DNA of 64,000 bases from Flammeovirga pectinis (GCF_003970675.1 NZ_CP034563.1:873501-937500), one strand, 5' to 3'. Numbered from the stretch's first letter, positions 18,577 through 27,571 are shown. Translations and numbers: made by a program. Notes: generated by a model not told the origin, from the sequence alone.

Positions 18577-18706
18577 TTATTACAGTTGATTTAGGTGCTA
18601 AAAAGTTTCTTTTTCGATTACTTACAAAAGTAGTACTTGTGTATGTTATGTAGGTGAACAAAAAATCAATTGATGTTTAAATATTTACTATAATTATTCA
18701 TATACT

Positions 18707-18738
18707 TTGGCAAATGCATAACATTAGATTTACTTTGT
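18707..18738 (+). promoter_or_regulatory. Candidate Bacteroidota-type promoter for the HAD gene
   Basis: A TTG at 18707-18709 is followed 21 bases later by tactttg (18731-18737), one base short of the TAnnTTTG box. It places transcription about 35 bases before the ATG at 18778. Confidence 0.35.
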
Positions 18739-18777
18739 ATTTTTATAGCGTTTATATACTGCCTTTAAATAGATAAA

Positions 18778-19467
18778 ATGAAAGATAAAATTAAAGTTAT
18801 TGCTTTTGATGCAGACGATACATTATGGATTAATGAACCGTATTTTAGAGTATTCGAGGAAGATTATTTTAATTTAATGAGCCATTATATGCCAAAAGAA
18901 GAGCTAAAAGCAAAACTTTTTGATTTGGTCATAAAAAATATCCCAATGTATGGTTACGGAACAAGAGGATTGTCTTTATCTATGTTAGAAGGTGCAGTTT
19001 TGTTTTCTGACGGGAAGTTAAAAGCTCATGAAGTTTTAGAGATACTGAACTTTGGAAAAAGAATGTTGGGTAACCCAGTAGAACTTATTGATGGTGTTGA
19101 GCAGACATTGTCTTATTTATCAAATAAATACAGATTGGTGGTTGCAACCAAAGGAGACCTTTTAGAACAGGAAAAGAAGTTAGAGAAATCGAATCTGCTA
19201 AAATACTTTCATCATACTGAAATTGTTTCAGAAAAAACAGAGAAAGAATACAGTAAATTACTCCAACATCTTGATATCGAAGCAGACGAGTTTTTAATGG
19301 TAGGGAACTCCTTAAAATCTGATATAGTGCCTGTATTAAACATCGGTGCACATGCATTTCATGTCCCATTCCATAGTACATGGGCACACGAAATGGTAGA
19401 TGGTAAAGTAGAAGGAGAGAAGTTTAAGGAATTAAAAAAAATAACTGAAGTTATAGAAATTCTGTAG
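18778..19467 (+). CDS. HAD-superfamily hydrolase (YjjG/subfamily IA type)
   Basis: The 229-residue protein shows all HAD motifs. Motif I is VIAFDADDTLW with the nucleophilic aspartate near residue 11 and the acid/base two residues later. Motif II is VVATKGD near residue 123. The motif III lysine lies in the KEYSKLL region, and motif IV is MVGNSLKSDIVPVLNIG near residue 180. The helical cap after motif I fits subfamily IA, which includes nucleotidase YjjG and phosphoglycolate phosphatase. Substrate cannot be told from sequence. A small membrane-protein gene follows by 19 bases and may be cotranscribed. Confidence 0.9.
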   Translation: MKDKIKVIAFDADDTLWINEPYFRVFEEDYFNLMSHYMPKEELKAKLFDLVIKNIPMYGYGTRGLSLSMLEGAVLFSDGKLKAHEVLEILNFGKRMLGNPVELIDGVEQTLSYLSNKYRLVVATKGDLLEQEKKLEKSNLLKYFHHTEIVSEKTEKEYSKLLQHLDIEADEFLMVGNSLKSDIVPVLNIGAHAFHVPFHSTWAHEMVDGKVEGEKFKELKKITEVIEIL

Positions 19468-19486
19468 TTTTAAAAGACCACAGACT

Positions 19487-19735
19487 ATGGATAAAAAAAA
19501 CATAATGAAGGGATTTTTTATTTCGGTAATCAAAAAAATATTATTTATTGTTGTGGCTCTTTTTGAGAGTGCCATGACAATATTCTTTTTAGCCAGCATG
19601 ATGGTCAGTAGTATATTTTACTACGTTGTACGCATAGTTACATGGCCCTATAGGTTCTTGAGAAACGGATACCTACGATTTTTTGGATCAAAAGAAAAAA
19701 AATCTTTATATACCAAAGAGCCTAAAAAGAAATAG
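19487..19735 (+). CDS. Small hypothetical membrane protein (82 aa)
   Basis: The 82-residue protein has one long or two short hydrophobic segments (about residues 10-52). These are followed by a basic, aromatic stretch (TWPYRFLRNGYLRFFG) and a lysine-rich end. An in-frame ATG at codon 7 is an alternative start. It follows the HAD gene by 19 bases, suggesting an operon. Its last 14 bases overlap the end of the convergent YiiX-like gene. No family is recognised. Confidence 0.6.
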   Translation: MDKKNIMKGFFISVIKKILFIVVALFESAMTIFFLASMMVSSIFYYVVRIVTWPYRFLRNGYLRFFGSKEKKSLYTKEPKKK

Positions 19736-20360
19736 GCTTAATATCTAAATAAGTAGATTTAGAAACACCTCCAGGATTTAAGCCCGGTTCACCTTCTGGA
19801 ATGTTTATATTCAGTTGCTTAAAATAATTTATCCATATAGGGAAGAACGCCTGTGTATCAGGGTCTTTATATGTCATAGGATATAATTTAAAAACCTCTT
19901 TCCCATTGTTTGCTTCCTTATATGTTTCATAAACTAATTCAGAACAATAGTATTTGTCGTTATTAATATCAAAAACATCATCATATTGTTTCCCTAAATA
20001 TTGAAAAGCATTTTTAGCAGCTTTAGGGGCAAGGTTAGCATATTGTTTTTTAACTCTACCTACAAGCGTACCTCCTGCAGCAATTTTTTTACTAAAAAAC
20101 TGAGTAAAAGAGGTTTTTACAACTCCTTTCCCAACAGCTTCAATAATAAACAAGGAATCATTTTCTTCTACAACCAATGCACAGTGTGAAAAGTCTTTTC
20201 CTTGATAGCCAGATGTTACTTTATCTACGGCATCGCAAAAAGGACCACAGTCAACATCTTGGAAAATGATATCACCGGGTTGTAAATCATCTATTTTGAA
20301 CGAAGAAGTAGTACAACCATATAGTAATACTATAGATAGACTAAAAAGTAGGTTTTTCAT
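19722..20360 (-). CDS. YiiX/YebB-like NlpC/P60 cysteine hydrolase, lipoprotein
   Basis: The 212-residue protein has a signal sequence with lipobox LLYGC (Cys 16), so it should be a lipoprotein. The mature part begins IDDLQPGDIIFQDVDCGPFCDAVDKVTSGY. This and the later motifs mark it as a YiiX/YebB-type permuted papain-like hydrolase. The catalytic histidine is in DFSHCALVVEE near residue 79, and the catalytic cysteine is in KYYCSELVYETYK near residue 139. Family members are amidases or peptidases acting on cell-wall or lipid amides; the substrate here is unknown. It converges on, and overlaps by 14 bases, the small membrane-protein gene. Confidence 0.85.
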   Translation of the reverse strand: MKNLLFSLSIVLLYGCTTSSFKIDDLQPGDIIFQDVDCGPFCDAVDKVTSGYQGKDFSHCALVVEENDSLFIIEAVGKGVVKTSFTQFFSKKIAAGGTLVGRVKKQYANLAPKAAKNAFQYLGKQYDDVFDINNDKYYCSELVYETYKEANNGKEVFKLYPMTYKDPDTQAFFPIWINYFKQLNINIPEGEPGLNPGGVSKSTYLDIKPISF

Positions 20361-20493
20361 AATTGAATTTAAGACAATCTGTAAACCACGAAGGTACTCT
20401 TTTCAATTAAAAAATAATGATTTTACTTCATCAAATTTTTGATTAAAAATGTCAATTAGCTTAAAAAAATAAGAACGACCCATTAAAAATTAA

Positions 20494-20533
20494 ACAAAAA
20501 AAAGACGCAAACCTATAGATTGGCATGCGTCTT
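20494..20533 (-). terminator. Minus-strand intrinsic terminator
   Basis: An 8-bp stem (aagacgca / tgcgtctt) is followed on the minus strand by a T-run. It serves the small secreted protein gene ending at 20555. Confidence 0.8.
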
Positions 20534-20554
20534 AATTGTAGAATTATAAGAAAA

Positions 20555-20863
20555 CTATTTAGCCCATTTCATATAAGGATATACGCCTGGAGTTTGGTCT
20601 ATTGTTTTACCTGCGTTTACACCTTGAGCCTCATTTAACGTGTTAACTCCATTTTTATTTTGAATGTGATAAGCACCCTTACGGTTCTTAGCCATCACAA
20701 CGTTATCATTATTAGATTTTATTGTTTTATCTGCTTTAACTACTGTAGTAGTTTTATAACCTTTTCTAATTTTATTTTTTTTCTGAATAGGATTATCAGC
20801 TAAAGTGCTTAAAGAAACTGCTCCTATTAATAATGCTGTGCTTAGTAGTGTTTTAGTATTCAT
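20555..20863 (-). CDS. Small secreted basic protein, hypothetical
   Basis: The 102-residue product has a signal peptide (MNTKTLLSTALLIGAVSLSTLA, cleavage after about residue 22). The mature part is lysine- and asparagine-rich, of low complexity, and without cysteines. It ends VYPYMKWAK. It has its own terminator and an upstream gap of about 320 bases. No family is recognised; it looks like a small periplasmic or cell-surface protein. Confidence 0.65.
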   Translation of the reverse strand: MNTKTLLSTALLIGAVSLSTLADNPIQKKNKIRKGYKTTTVVKADKTIKSNNDNVVMAKNRKGAYHIQNKNGVNTLNEAQGVNAGKTIDQTPGVYPYMKWAK

Positions 20864-21186
20864 ATTGTAGAGATTTTATTAGATAAGTATTAATTACACT
20901 TATATATACTCCCTTTCTACGGGGTTTGTTTCGCAGGTTTACTTAATGAAAGTCAACAAAATAAGAGAAAATGAACTTTTTATTAACAGTTGATTTACCT
21001 CTCTAAAATAGGGTGATAGTCGTCATCTTTTTAAGTGTTTTTACCCAATTTTGTAAAGTAATTTTTGATGATTTAAAATAATAGAAGTAAAAAATAATGG
21101 TAAATATTATTTGAATTGAAAAATTATCCTTTTATTGTTGTGTACGAGAATGAACATAGATAATAATCTACACTAACCAAAACACA
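20864..21186. other. Divergent promoter region, nothing specific seen
   Basis: About 320 AT-rich bases separate the divergent secreted-protein gene and the NtrC-like regulator gene. I see no clear sigma-54 (GG-N10-GC) or TAnnTTTG element. Confidence 0.4.
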
Positions 21187-22575
21187 ATGAGTAAGCCCTT
21201 AGGTAAAATTCTAGTCATAGATGACAATGAAGATATTTTATTAGCAGCAAAAATGCTATTAAAAAAGAATGCCGATTTAGTACAAGTTGAAAGCAACCCT
21301 GGTAAAATTCCGTTCCTATTAAAGAACGACTCTTACGATGTAATTTTATTAGATATGAACTTTACCAAAGATACTACATCTGGTAAAGAGGGTTTCCATT
21401 GGTTAGAACAAATATTAGAAATAGATCCTAGTGCAGTTGTTGTAATGATAACAGCTTACGGAGATGTAGAAACAGCAGTAAATGCTGTAAAGCAAGGAGC
21501 AACAGATTTTGTATTGAAACCTTGGAACAACGAAAAACTAATTGCCACTTTAACTTCTGCTGTTCGATTAAAAAAATCTTACGAAGAAGTAAAGGTTTTA
21601 AAAGAAGAAAAAACCGAACTGGCTACAGCATTGAATAAAGCTGCAGGTACAGATGGTATTGTAATAGGAGATAGTCCTGCTATGAAAAAGGTTTTTTCTC
21701 TAATTAGTAAAGTAGCAAAAACGGATGCTAATATCTTAGTTCTTGGTGAAAATGGTACGGGTAAAGAAGTAATAGCACGTGCAATACACGAACAGTCACT
21801 TAGAAACGATAAAGTTTTTATTGGTGTTGATATGGGATCGATCTCAGAAACACTTTTCCAATCCGAATTATTTGGGCATAAAAAAGGAGCATTTACAGAT
21901 GCTAGAGAAGATAGAGCCGGTAGGTTTGAAATTGCAAATAAAGGAACATTATTCTTAGATGAGATTGGTAATTTACCGATGACTTTACAATCTAAGCTTT
22001 TAACTGTATTGCAAAAAAGAGAGGTAATTAGAGTAGGCGATAACAAACAAATTAACGTAGATATCAGGTTAATTTGTGCTACTAATATGCCTGTTTACGA
22101 AATGGTTGAAAGTAAAGAATTTAGACAAGATTTACTTTACCGTATTAATACCGTAGAAATTCACCTTCCACCATTAAGAGATCGTTTAGAGGATATTCCT
22201 TTATTGGTGACACACTTTTTAAATACGTACACTAAAAAGTATAGAAAAGATAAAATGAAAGTTTCTTCTGCAACAATGAAGAAACTCCAAAAATATTATT
22301 GGCCGGGTAACGTAAGAGAGCTCCAACATGCTTTGGAACGTGCGGTTATTATGGCTGAAGAAGATACTTTACAACCAACTGATTTTACTTTCTTGGTAGA
22401 AAAAAACAAAGATGAAGACAATTTCGATTTGTCAGAATTTGATTTAGATACTGTAGAAAAGATGATGATCCAGAAAGCAGTAAGTAAGTATTCTGGAAAC
22501 ATTTCTAAAGCAGCTAAATCTCTTGGTTTAACAAGAGCGTCATTGTACAGAAGATTAGAAAAACATGGTCTATAA
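21187..22575 (+). CDS. Sigma-54-dependent response regulator, NtrC family
   Basis: The 462-residue protein has three domains. The receiver (1-130) has the acidic pair DD at 12-13 and the phosphoacceptor D56 in VILLDMN. The AAA+ sigma-54 activator domain (about 155-390) has Walker A GENGTGKE near 188 and the sigma-54 loop near 234-239. The Fis-type helix-turn-helix covers about 425-462 (NISKAAKSLGLTRASLYRRL). The sigma-54 contact loop reads GAFTDA rather than GAFTGA, a variant seen in other Bacteroidota activators. It should activate RpoN promoters when phosphorylated. Its 3' end overlaps the next gene, a histidine kinase, by 11 bases, so the two form a two-component pair. Target genes are not evident. 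Confidence 0.93.
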   Translation: MSKPLGKILVIDDNEDILLAAKMLLKKNADLVQVESNPGKIPFLLKNDSYDVILLDMNFTKDTTSGKEGFHWLEQILEIDPSAVVVMITAYGDVETAVNAVKQGATDFVLKPWNNEKLIATLTSAVRLKKSYEEVKVLKEEKTELATALNKAAGTDGIVIGDSPAMKKVFSLISKVAKTDANILVLGENGTGKEVIARAIHEQSLRNDKVFIGVDMGSISETLFQSELFGHKKGAFTDAREDRAGRFEIANKGTLFLDEIGNLPMTLQSKLLTVLQKREVIRVGDNKQINVDIRLICATNMPVYEMVESKEFRQDLLYRINTVEIHLPPLRDRLEDIPLLVTHFLNTYTKKYRKDKMKVSSATMKKLQKYYWPGNVRELQHALERAVIMAEEDTLQPTDFTFLVEKNKDEDNFDLSEFDLDTVEKMMIQKAVSKYSGNISKAAKSLGLTRASLYRRLEKHGL

Positions 22576-23923
22576 ACAATTCAGACTGCAAATAACATTA
22601 AGGGTATTCCTGTTGTTAATTTCTTCTTTTGTATTAAGTATCTTTTTACAATTAGAATATTGGGCAACGTCAATTTTTGTATTTGCAGGCATTTGCTATC
22701 AAGTCTTCTTATTACTTCAAAAATTAAATAGTGTTACGTTCGAAGTCAAGAAGTTTTTAGATGCTATAAACTACGATGATTTTACACAGACATTTACAGT
22801 TTCTAGGTCTGGTGATATTCAAGATGAGTTAAATAAATCTTTACAGAAATCGCTTACAAGATTTAAAGAATTAAGAGCAGATAGGGAAACCGATTTAATG
22901 TTCTATAAAAGTATAGCTCAGCATATTGATGCCGGTCTAATTGCTTTTAATCCAGATGGGAAAGTCATATTTTCTAATTTGATAACAAAGCGGATTTTTT
23001 CGGGGATTAAATCGGCAAATATTGAAGATTTTAAAAAGGTATCGCCAAAGTTATACGAGATATTTACAGATGATTCTGATGAAGAAATACATCACGTAAG
23101 TGTTCCAGGTCGTTATGATATTCAACGTTTAGTAGTACAAAAAATCACCATCTATGTAAAAGGAGAAGTGGTTAGGGTATTTAGTATGGATAGAGTACAA
23201 GAAGAGGTAGAACAAGCTCAAATAGAAGCATGGGAAGCACTCATTAAAGTACTTACTCATGAGATGATGAATGCTATGGCACCTATTGCTTCTTTGAGCA
23301 ATACCGTAAATAACGAGCTAGATGAATTAAAAACGGAGTACCAAACCAATGGTACTGTACCTTCGGCAGAAGACTTAAGCGATATTCAGTTGGCCATGAA
23401 TACTATTGAGCAGAGAGCTAATTCTATGTCTGCACTAGCAGAAGATTTTAGAGTTATGGCACACTTAAGAGATAGTGAACCTCAGCATATTGATAGTATT
23501 GCTTTGTGCAAAGAGTATATTGAGGGAATACAGCAAGAGTGCGACGAAAAGAACATTAAAATTGTATTTGAAGCAACACAAGATATTTTAATGATTACCG
23601 CAGATCCTATACAAATACGAACAGTAATAGATTGTTTGTGCAGAAATAGTATTGAAGAGTTATCAGAAACACAAAATGCGACAATAACAATCCGTTGTAA
23701 TCAAGATGACCATAACGGTAGACCAATTATTCAGGTTATTGATAATGGCTCTGGTATTGATTTCGCTGCATTGGATAGAATTTTTGTGCCATTCTTTACA
23801 ACAAAGAAAGACCATACAGGTATTGGTTTAAGTTTATCGCAACAAATAATGAGACGAAATAATGGTCGTCTTACTATTAAAAAAGAAAGTGATAAAGGAG
23901 CGGAGTTTGCTCTTCGTTTTTAA
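22565..23923 (+). CDS. Sensor histidine kinase, NtrY-like
   Basis: The 452-residue protein has two N-terminal membrane helices (about residues 10-55) with almost no periplasmic loop. A PAS-like region follows (about 110-200, AQHIDAGLIAFNPDGKVIFSN). The phosphoacceptor helix has LTHEMMNAMAPI (His near 232). The ATPase domain has an N box near 360, the G1 box DNGSGID, FFTTKKDHTGIGLSLSQQIM and a final GAEFALRF. It overlaps the NtrC-like regulator gene by 11 bases, indicating translational coupling and a cognate pair. The lack of an external sensor loop suggests it senses membrane or cytoplasmic signals; NtrY kinases often respond to redox or nitrogen state, but the signal here is unknown. Confidence 0.92.
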   Translation: MVYKQFRLQITLRVFLLLISSFVLSIFLQLEYWATSIFVFAGICYQVFLLLQKLNSVTFEVKKFLDAINYDDFTQTFTVSRSGDIQDELNKSLQKSLTRFKELRADRETDLMFYKSIAQHIDAGLIAFNPDGKVIFSNLITKRIFSGIKSANIEDFKKVSPKLYEIFTDDSDEEIHHVSVPGRYDIQRLVVQKITIYVKGEVVRVFSMDRVQEEVEQAQIEAWEALIKVLTHEMMNAMAPIASLSNTVNNELDELKTEYQTNGTVPSAEDLSDIQLAMNTIEQRANSMSALAEDFRVMAHLRDSEPQHIDSIALCKEYIEGIQQECDEKNIKIVFEATQDILMITADPIQIRTVIDCLCRNSIEELSETQNATITIRCNQDDHNGRPIIQVIDNGSGIDFAALDRIFVPFFTTKKDHTGIGLSLSQQIMRRNNGRLTIKKESDKGAEFALRF

Positions 23924-23945
23924 GATATTCTTGAAGATAAAAAGT

Positions 23946-23987
23946 AAGAAGCACAAGAGCATTCATTTGTTCTTGTTCTTTTTTTAT
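23946..23987. terminator. Likely bidirectional terminator
   Basis: Arms aagaagcacaaga and tcttgttctt pair as two 5-bp helices separated by a 3-base bulge, with T-runs on both strands. It lies between convergent genes (histidine kinase and metallo-beta-lactamase). Confidence 0.5.
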
Positions 23988-23999
23988 GTTTATATATTC

Positions 24000-24755
24000 C
24001 TATTTTTGATCAAAAAGCTGAATTGTGTACGTAAATAAAGAAGAGTTCCCTGTCGGTCCATGCCCAGGGATAACAATTTCTACTTCATTATAATTATCAC
24101 TCACCTTTTGTACAGTAGAAGACCAAAAATTTGTATCAGCATCAGCTAAGTTACCTTTACCTGCGTTCATTTTTTTAACAAGACATCCACCAAATAGAAC
24201 TTTATCAGTTGGCTGGTACACTACAATATTATCTTCTGTGTGCCCTTTACCAAAATAAGAAGCAATAACTTCATGATCATCTAAAGTAAATGTCTTTGTA
24301 TCTTTAAAGCCGTTTTGAGGTATAGGAAAACCTTTTTCTTTTGCTAAGTTAATGGTTTTAAAAGTAGCATAAGATGGAATATTACGTTTATGAAACTCAG
24401 GTAAACCACCTAAACAATCTACATGGAAGTGTGTAGGAATAACCCCTTTAATTTGTGCTTTTAATGAGTCTTGCACATAGTTTATTAAAGTAACTGTACT
24501 TGCACTATCTGTCGGAGAATCTATAATTATTGCTTCTCCATCATCAATAACAATCATACCATTACAAGCAACATCACCAAAATCTTGAGTATGTAAATAA
24601 GAAACATGAACAAGTGTATGTTCTGTTAGTGGTGTTACTTTAAGGATATCAGTAGTATACAATGTATGTTGTACAGATTTATCTTCTTTTGTTTTACAGC
24701 AAGAAAAGGTAACTATCAAACTGATGAAAGAGAATACAATGTTTTTGAATGTCAT
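24000..24755 (-). CDS. Subclass B1 metallo-beta-lactamase, lipoprotein
   Basis: The 251-residue protein carries all zinc ligands of subclass B1. H109, H111 and D113 are in PTHFHVDCLGG, H172 is in GKGHTEDN, C191 is in LFGGCLVK, and H232 is in VIPGHG. The GNLADAD block near 201-207 is the usual B1 segment before the last strand. These enzymes use two zinc ions to hydrolyse beta-lactams, including carbapenems. The signal sequence ends in a lipobox-type cysteine (TFSC), so it is probably membrane-anchored, as NDM-1 is. It is a single minus-strand gene in ordinary chromosomal context with no nearby integrase or IS, so it looks intrinsic. The B1 class is firm; the hydrolytic spectrum is not readable. 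Confidence 0.93.
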   Translation of the reverse strand: MTFKNIVFSFISLIVTFSCCKTKEDKSVQHTLYTTDILKVTPLTEHTLVHVSYLHTQDFGDVACNGMIVIDDGEAIIIDSPTDSASTVTLINYVQDSLKAQIKGVIPTHFHVDCLGGLPEFHKRNIPSYATFKTINLAKEKGFPIPQNGFKDTKTFTLDDHEVIASYFGKGHTEDNIVVYQPTDKVLFGGCLVKKMNAGKGNLADADTNFWSSTVQKVSDNYNEVEIVIPGHGPTGNSSLFTYTIQLFDQK

Positions 24756-25022
24756 GCTTGTGGTGGTATTAATGAGAATTAAAGTTAAAAAGAAGAAAGC
24801 AATTGCTAGCTATACAGTAGACAGTAATAGTTCAATAATTATAAATTCTACAGAATTAGAAAGATGAAAAGAACTTATACTAGTTTTTAGATATAAAAAG
24901 CAAGATATTTAAAAAGGAAGCCTATTTTTATATTTTGGTTATCGATTAAAATGTGTTCAATAAGCAATACTTGTCGATAATCTGATACTTTGAAAAATAT
25001 TACACCTTTATATACATACATT

Positions 25023-25997
25023 ATGAAAGCAGCTTGGTATACTGAGCAAGGAAAATCTGAAGAGGTTTTCTTTATTGGAGAACGCGATGAGCCTCAACCA
25101 TTAGAAGGAGAAATTCAAATTAAGGTGGAATATGCAGGTGTAAACCCTGGTGAGATATCTAAAAGGATTGCTCGTTTTGGTGGAGAGATGCCTTATCCAT
25201 TGGTTATACCTCATAGCGATGGAAGTGGTATTGTAACTAAGATTGGTGTTGGTGTAGATAAACACTGGTTAGGTAAGAAAGTGATGTGCTTTGGTGCTCA
25301 ATCTTATAGACCTTTTGGTACAGCGGCAACATATACTTGCGTACCAGCTACTCATGTATTCGAGTTAGATGATTCTATTGATATGCAGCAGGCAGCCCAA
25401 ATGGGTATACCTGCAATTACTGGGCATTATGCCGTTTATAAAGCAGGTGATCCTAGAGGAAAAACAATTCTTGTTAGCGGTGGTGCTGGTGCTGTTGGGC
25501 AATGTGCAATTCAGTTTGCAAAACGCGGAGGAGCTAAAGTAATTGCTACAGTACGAAAACAAGAAGATAGAAAAATAGCACTTTATGCAGGTGCTGATGA
25601 AGCCATTTGTACGGATAAAGAGGGGTTAAAAAAACTAGCTACTTATAAAAGAACAATTGATCATATTGTTGAAGTTGCTTTTTCTAGCAATTTAGAACTA
25701 GACAATCAATTACTAAAAGTAGGAGGGAGTATTTCAACTTTTGCAACAACAGACGGTACACCAAAAATTCCGTTTTGGCAATTAGTTTTTGATAATATCA
25801 GTATCCATTTTTTAGGAAGTGATGATTTCCCATTAGAAGCAAAACAGAAAGCAATGCGAGAAGCTGCAAACGCTTTAGAAGCAGGTTGGAAGGGTTTATC
25901 AATTTATAAAATATATCCTTTAGAGCAAATTGCAGAAGCACATAATGATGTGGAATTTAAGCGTACCAAAGAACGTATATTGCTAAAGATTTCTTAA
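25023..25997 (+). CDS. Quinone oxidoreductase-like MDR enzyme
   Basis: I start at ATG 25023 (MKAAWYTEQG), where the medium-chain dehydrogenase/reductase fold normally begins; the longer frame from a TTG at 24990 adds eleven unrelated residues. The N-terminal GroES-like domain has VEYAGVNPGEISKR and the nucleotide-binding domain has SGGAGAVGQCAIQFAKRGG near residue 150. The zinc-ligand pattern of true alcohol dehydrogenases is absent, placing it with NADPH:quinone reductases (QOR/zeta-crystallin type), which reduce quinones or enones. It is a single gene with a strong bidirectional terminator. Substrate unknown. Confidence 0.88.
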   Translation: MKAAWYTEQGKSEEVFFIGERDEPQPLEGEIQIKVEYAGVNPGEISKRIARFGGEMPYPLVIPHSDGSGIVTKIGVGVDKHWLGKKVMCFGAQSYRPFGTAATYTCVPATHVFELDDSIDMQQAAQMGIPAITGHYAVYKAGDPRGKTILVSGGAGAVGQCAIQFAKRGGAKVIATVRKQEDRKIALYAGADEAICTDKEGLKKLATYKRTIDHIVEVAFSSNLELDNQLLKVGGSISTFATTDGTPKIPFWQLVFDNISIHFLGSDDFPLEAKQKAMREAANALEAGWKGLSIYKIYPLEQIAEAHNDVEFKRTKERILLKIS

Positions 25998-26001
25998 ATA
26001 A

Positions 26002-26046
26002 AAAAGCATCGTCAAAATAATCATTTTATCTGACGATGCTTTTTAT
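26002..26046. terminator. Bidirectional terminator
   Basis: A 13-bp stem (aaaagcatcgtca / tgacgatgctttt) has T-runs on both strands between convergent genes. Confidence 0.88.
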
Positions 26047-26061
26047 ATAATGTTCAACTTT

Positions 26062-26466
26062 TTACAGCTCATCAACAAAAGCCTTTACCTCAAAAATATC
26101 GTACTCACCAATAAATTGAAGGATGCCTATTGCAGCAGACCTTGAGAGATGGTCAACAAGGTTAATATAAATATCACAAGTTTCACCATCAACGGTAGTA
26201 TGCGTATTTTCAAAAAACTCTAAAGGAAATTTTGAGTGTGTAACATTAAAAATGTGTTTTTCGAATAGAAACTGTAAAATACATTCTGTACCAACAAAAG
26301 CCATATCGCTTTCATCTAATGCTGAATGTCCTAACAATACATCAATTTGTTGTTGTAAGGCATCTGCTTCTTCATCCTCAATACCCCATAATCTAAAAAC
26401 CTCCCAACAAGTATTTAAATCAAAACTTATTAGAATTGTTTTGTGTGTATCAGTAACTCTTATCAT
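26062..26466 (-). CDS. Hypothetical acidic cytoplasmic protein (134 aa)
   Basis: The 134-residue product has no signal peptide or membrane segment. It is acidic and begins MIRVTDTHKTILISFDLNTC. It shows mixed alpha/beta character and ends with EYDIFEVKAFVDEL. No domain is recognised. It is a single minus-strand gene between the quinone reductase and the SDR operon and uses the shared bidirectional terminator. Confidence 0.65.
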   Translation of the reverse strand: MIRVTDTHKTILISFDLNTCWEVFRLWGIEDEEADALQQQIDVLLGHSALDESDMAFVGTECILQFLFEKHIFNVTHSKFPLEFFENTHTTVDGETCDIYINLVDHLSRSAAIGILQFIGEYDIFEVKAFVDEL

Positions 26467-26680
26467 AATTAATATTTTATTGATAGTATGAACTACAGAT
26501 TTGTTCTTTAAATCTGTAAGCTTTATCTATCTACTATTTTTCTTGATTTTTTGTTTCACTATTTATGCAAACAATATACTTTTTTTAAGCAATCATTTCA
26601 TAATGTTAATATTGTTTAAACATTTTAAGATGGTTGTTGTTATCTAGTCATATCAAATGATTGTAACGAAAATTATAAAA

Positions 26681-27379
26681 ATGAAAAATTATTTAGTGAT
26701 AGGAGGATCATCTGGAATAGGGTTGGCATTAACCAAGCAATTATGTGAGGAAGGAAATACAGTGTATGCAACTTACAATACAACTTCCCCTTCTTTTGAC
26801 CATGAAAATGTTCACTATCACTCATTAAATGTTTTGGATAACACATTAGATTTATCATTTTTACCAGATATTATTAACGGTGTAGCGTATTGTCCGGGAA
26901 GTATAAATTTATTGCCTTTCAGCAGAATAGAAGTAGATAGCTATACTAAAGACTTTGAATTACAGGTTGGAGGAGCAATAAAAGTTATACAGCAAACGAT
27001 TAATAAAATGAAGAAATCAGGGAATGCATCTATTGTAATGTATTCAACCGTTGCTGTACAGTTAGGTTTTAAATTTCATGCTCAAGTTGCGGCATCAAAA
27101 GGTGCTATAGAAGGATTAACGAAAGCACTTGCCGCCGAGTTTGCCCCAAAAGTAAGAGTTAATGCTATAGCACCTTCTTTAACAGATACACCTTTGGCAG
27201 GGAAGTTATTAAGCGATGATGCAAAAAAGCAAGCGAATGCAGCTACCCACCCTTTAAAGAAAATAGGAGAATCTGAAGATGTAGCAGCTCTATCGGCATT
27301 CCTTTTATCAGATAAATCAAGTTGGATGACAGGTCAAATTCTTCATGTTGATGGAGGTATGTCTACCATCAAAGTATAA
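26681..27379 (+). CDS. Short-chain dehydrogenase-like protein with altered catalytic site
   Basis: I start at 26681 (MKNYLVIGGSSGIG) because the Rossmann strand begins there; the longer frame from 26657 adds eight residues. The cofactor loop GGSSGIGLA and the C-terminal VDGGMSTI are typical of SDR enzymes. In the active site the classical YxxxK reads VAASK (HAQVAASKGAIEGL), so the tyrosine is replaced by valine while the lysine stays. The catalytic-serine region reads MYSTVAVQ. As I recall, SDRs found beside photolyase and SRPBCC genes share this V/AASK pattern, so it is likely a family trait and not decay. It heads an operon with a Lacal_2735 protein (18-base gap) and an SRPBCC protein. Confidence 0.85.
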   Translation: MKNYLVIGGSSGIGLALTKQLCEEGNTVYATYNTTSPSFDHENVHYHSLNVLDNTLDLSFLPDIINGVAYCPGSINLLPFSRIEVDSYTKDFELQVGGAIKVIQQTINKMKKSGNASIVMYSTVAVQLGFKFHAQVAASKGAIEGLTKALAAEFAPKVRVNAIAPSLTDTPLAGKLLSDDAKKQANAATHPLKKIGESEDVAALSAFLLSDKSSWMTGQILHVDGGMSTIKV

Positions 27380-27397
27380 CCTATAAATTGATTAATT

Positions 27398-27565
27398 ATG
27401 TTCGGATTATTTAAAAAATCATCTCCAAAAGAAAAATTAGAAAAGAGATATAAAAAATTATTAGAAGAGTCGCACAAACTATCTACTGTAAATAGAATGG
27501 AAAGTGACTTGAAGATGTTTGAAGCATCTGAGGTATTAAAAGAAATTGAAAAATTAGAAAATTAA
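27398..27565 (+). CDS. Lacal_2735 family (DUF6435) small protein
   Basis: A 55-codon ATG-to-TAA frame encodes a highly charged helical peptide beginning MFGLFKKSSPKEKLEKRYK and ending VLKEIEKLEN. This is the characteristic layout of the Lacal_2735 family of small Bacteroidota proteins: MFGLFKK start, KLLEESHKLST centre, and a short second helix. It lies 18 bases after the SDR gene and 6 bases before the SRPBCC gene, so the three are one operon. Function is unknown. Confidence 0.85.
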   Translation: MFGLFKKSSPKEKLEKRYKKLLEESHKLSTVNRMESDLKMFEASEVLKEIEKLEN

Positions 27566-27571
27566 CGATAT

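Noticed and set aside
24990-25022. Eleven-codon N-terminal extension of the quinone reductase-like protein from a TTG
   Set aside because: The MDR fold begins at MKAAWYTEQG; the extension has no homology features and overlaps a tactttg promoter-like element.
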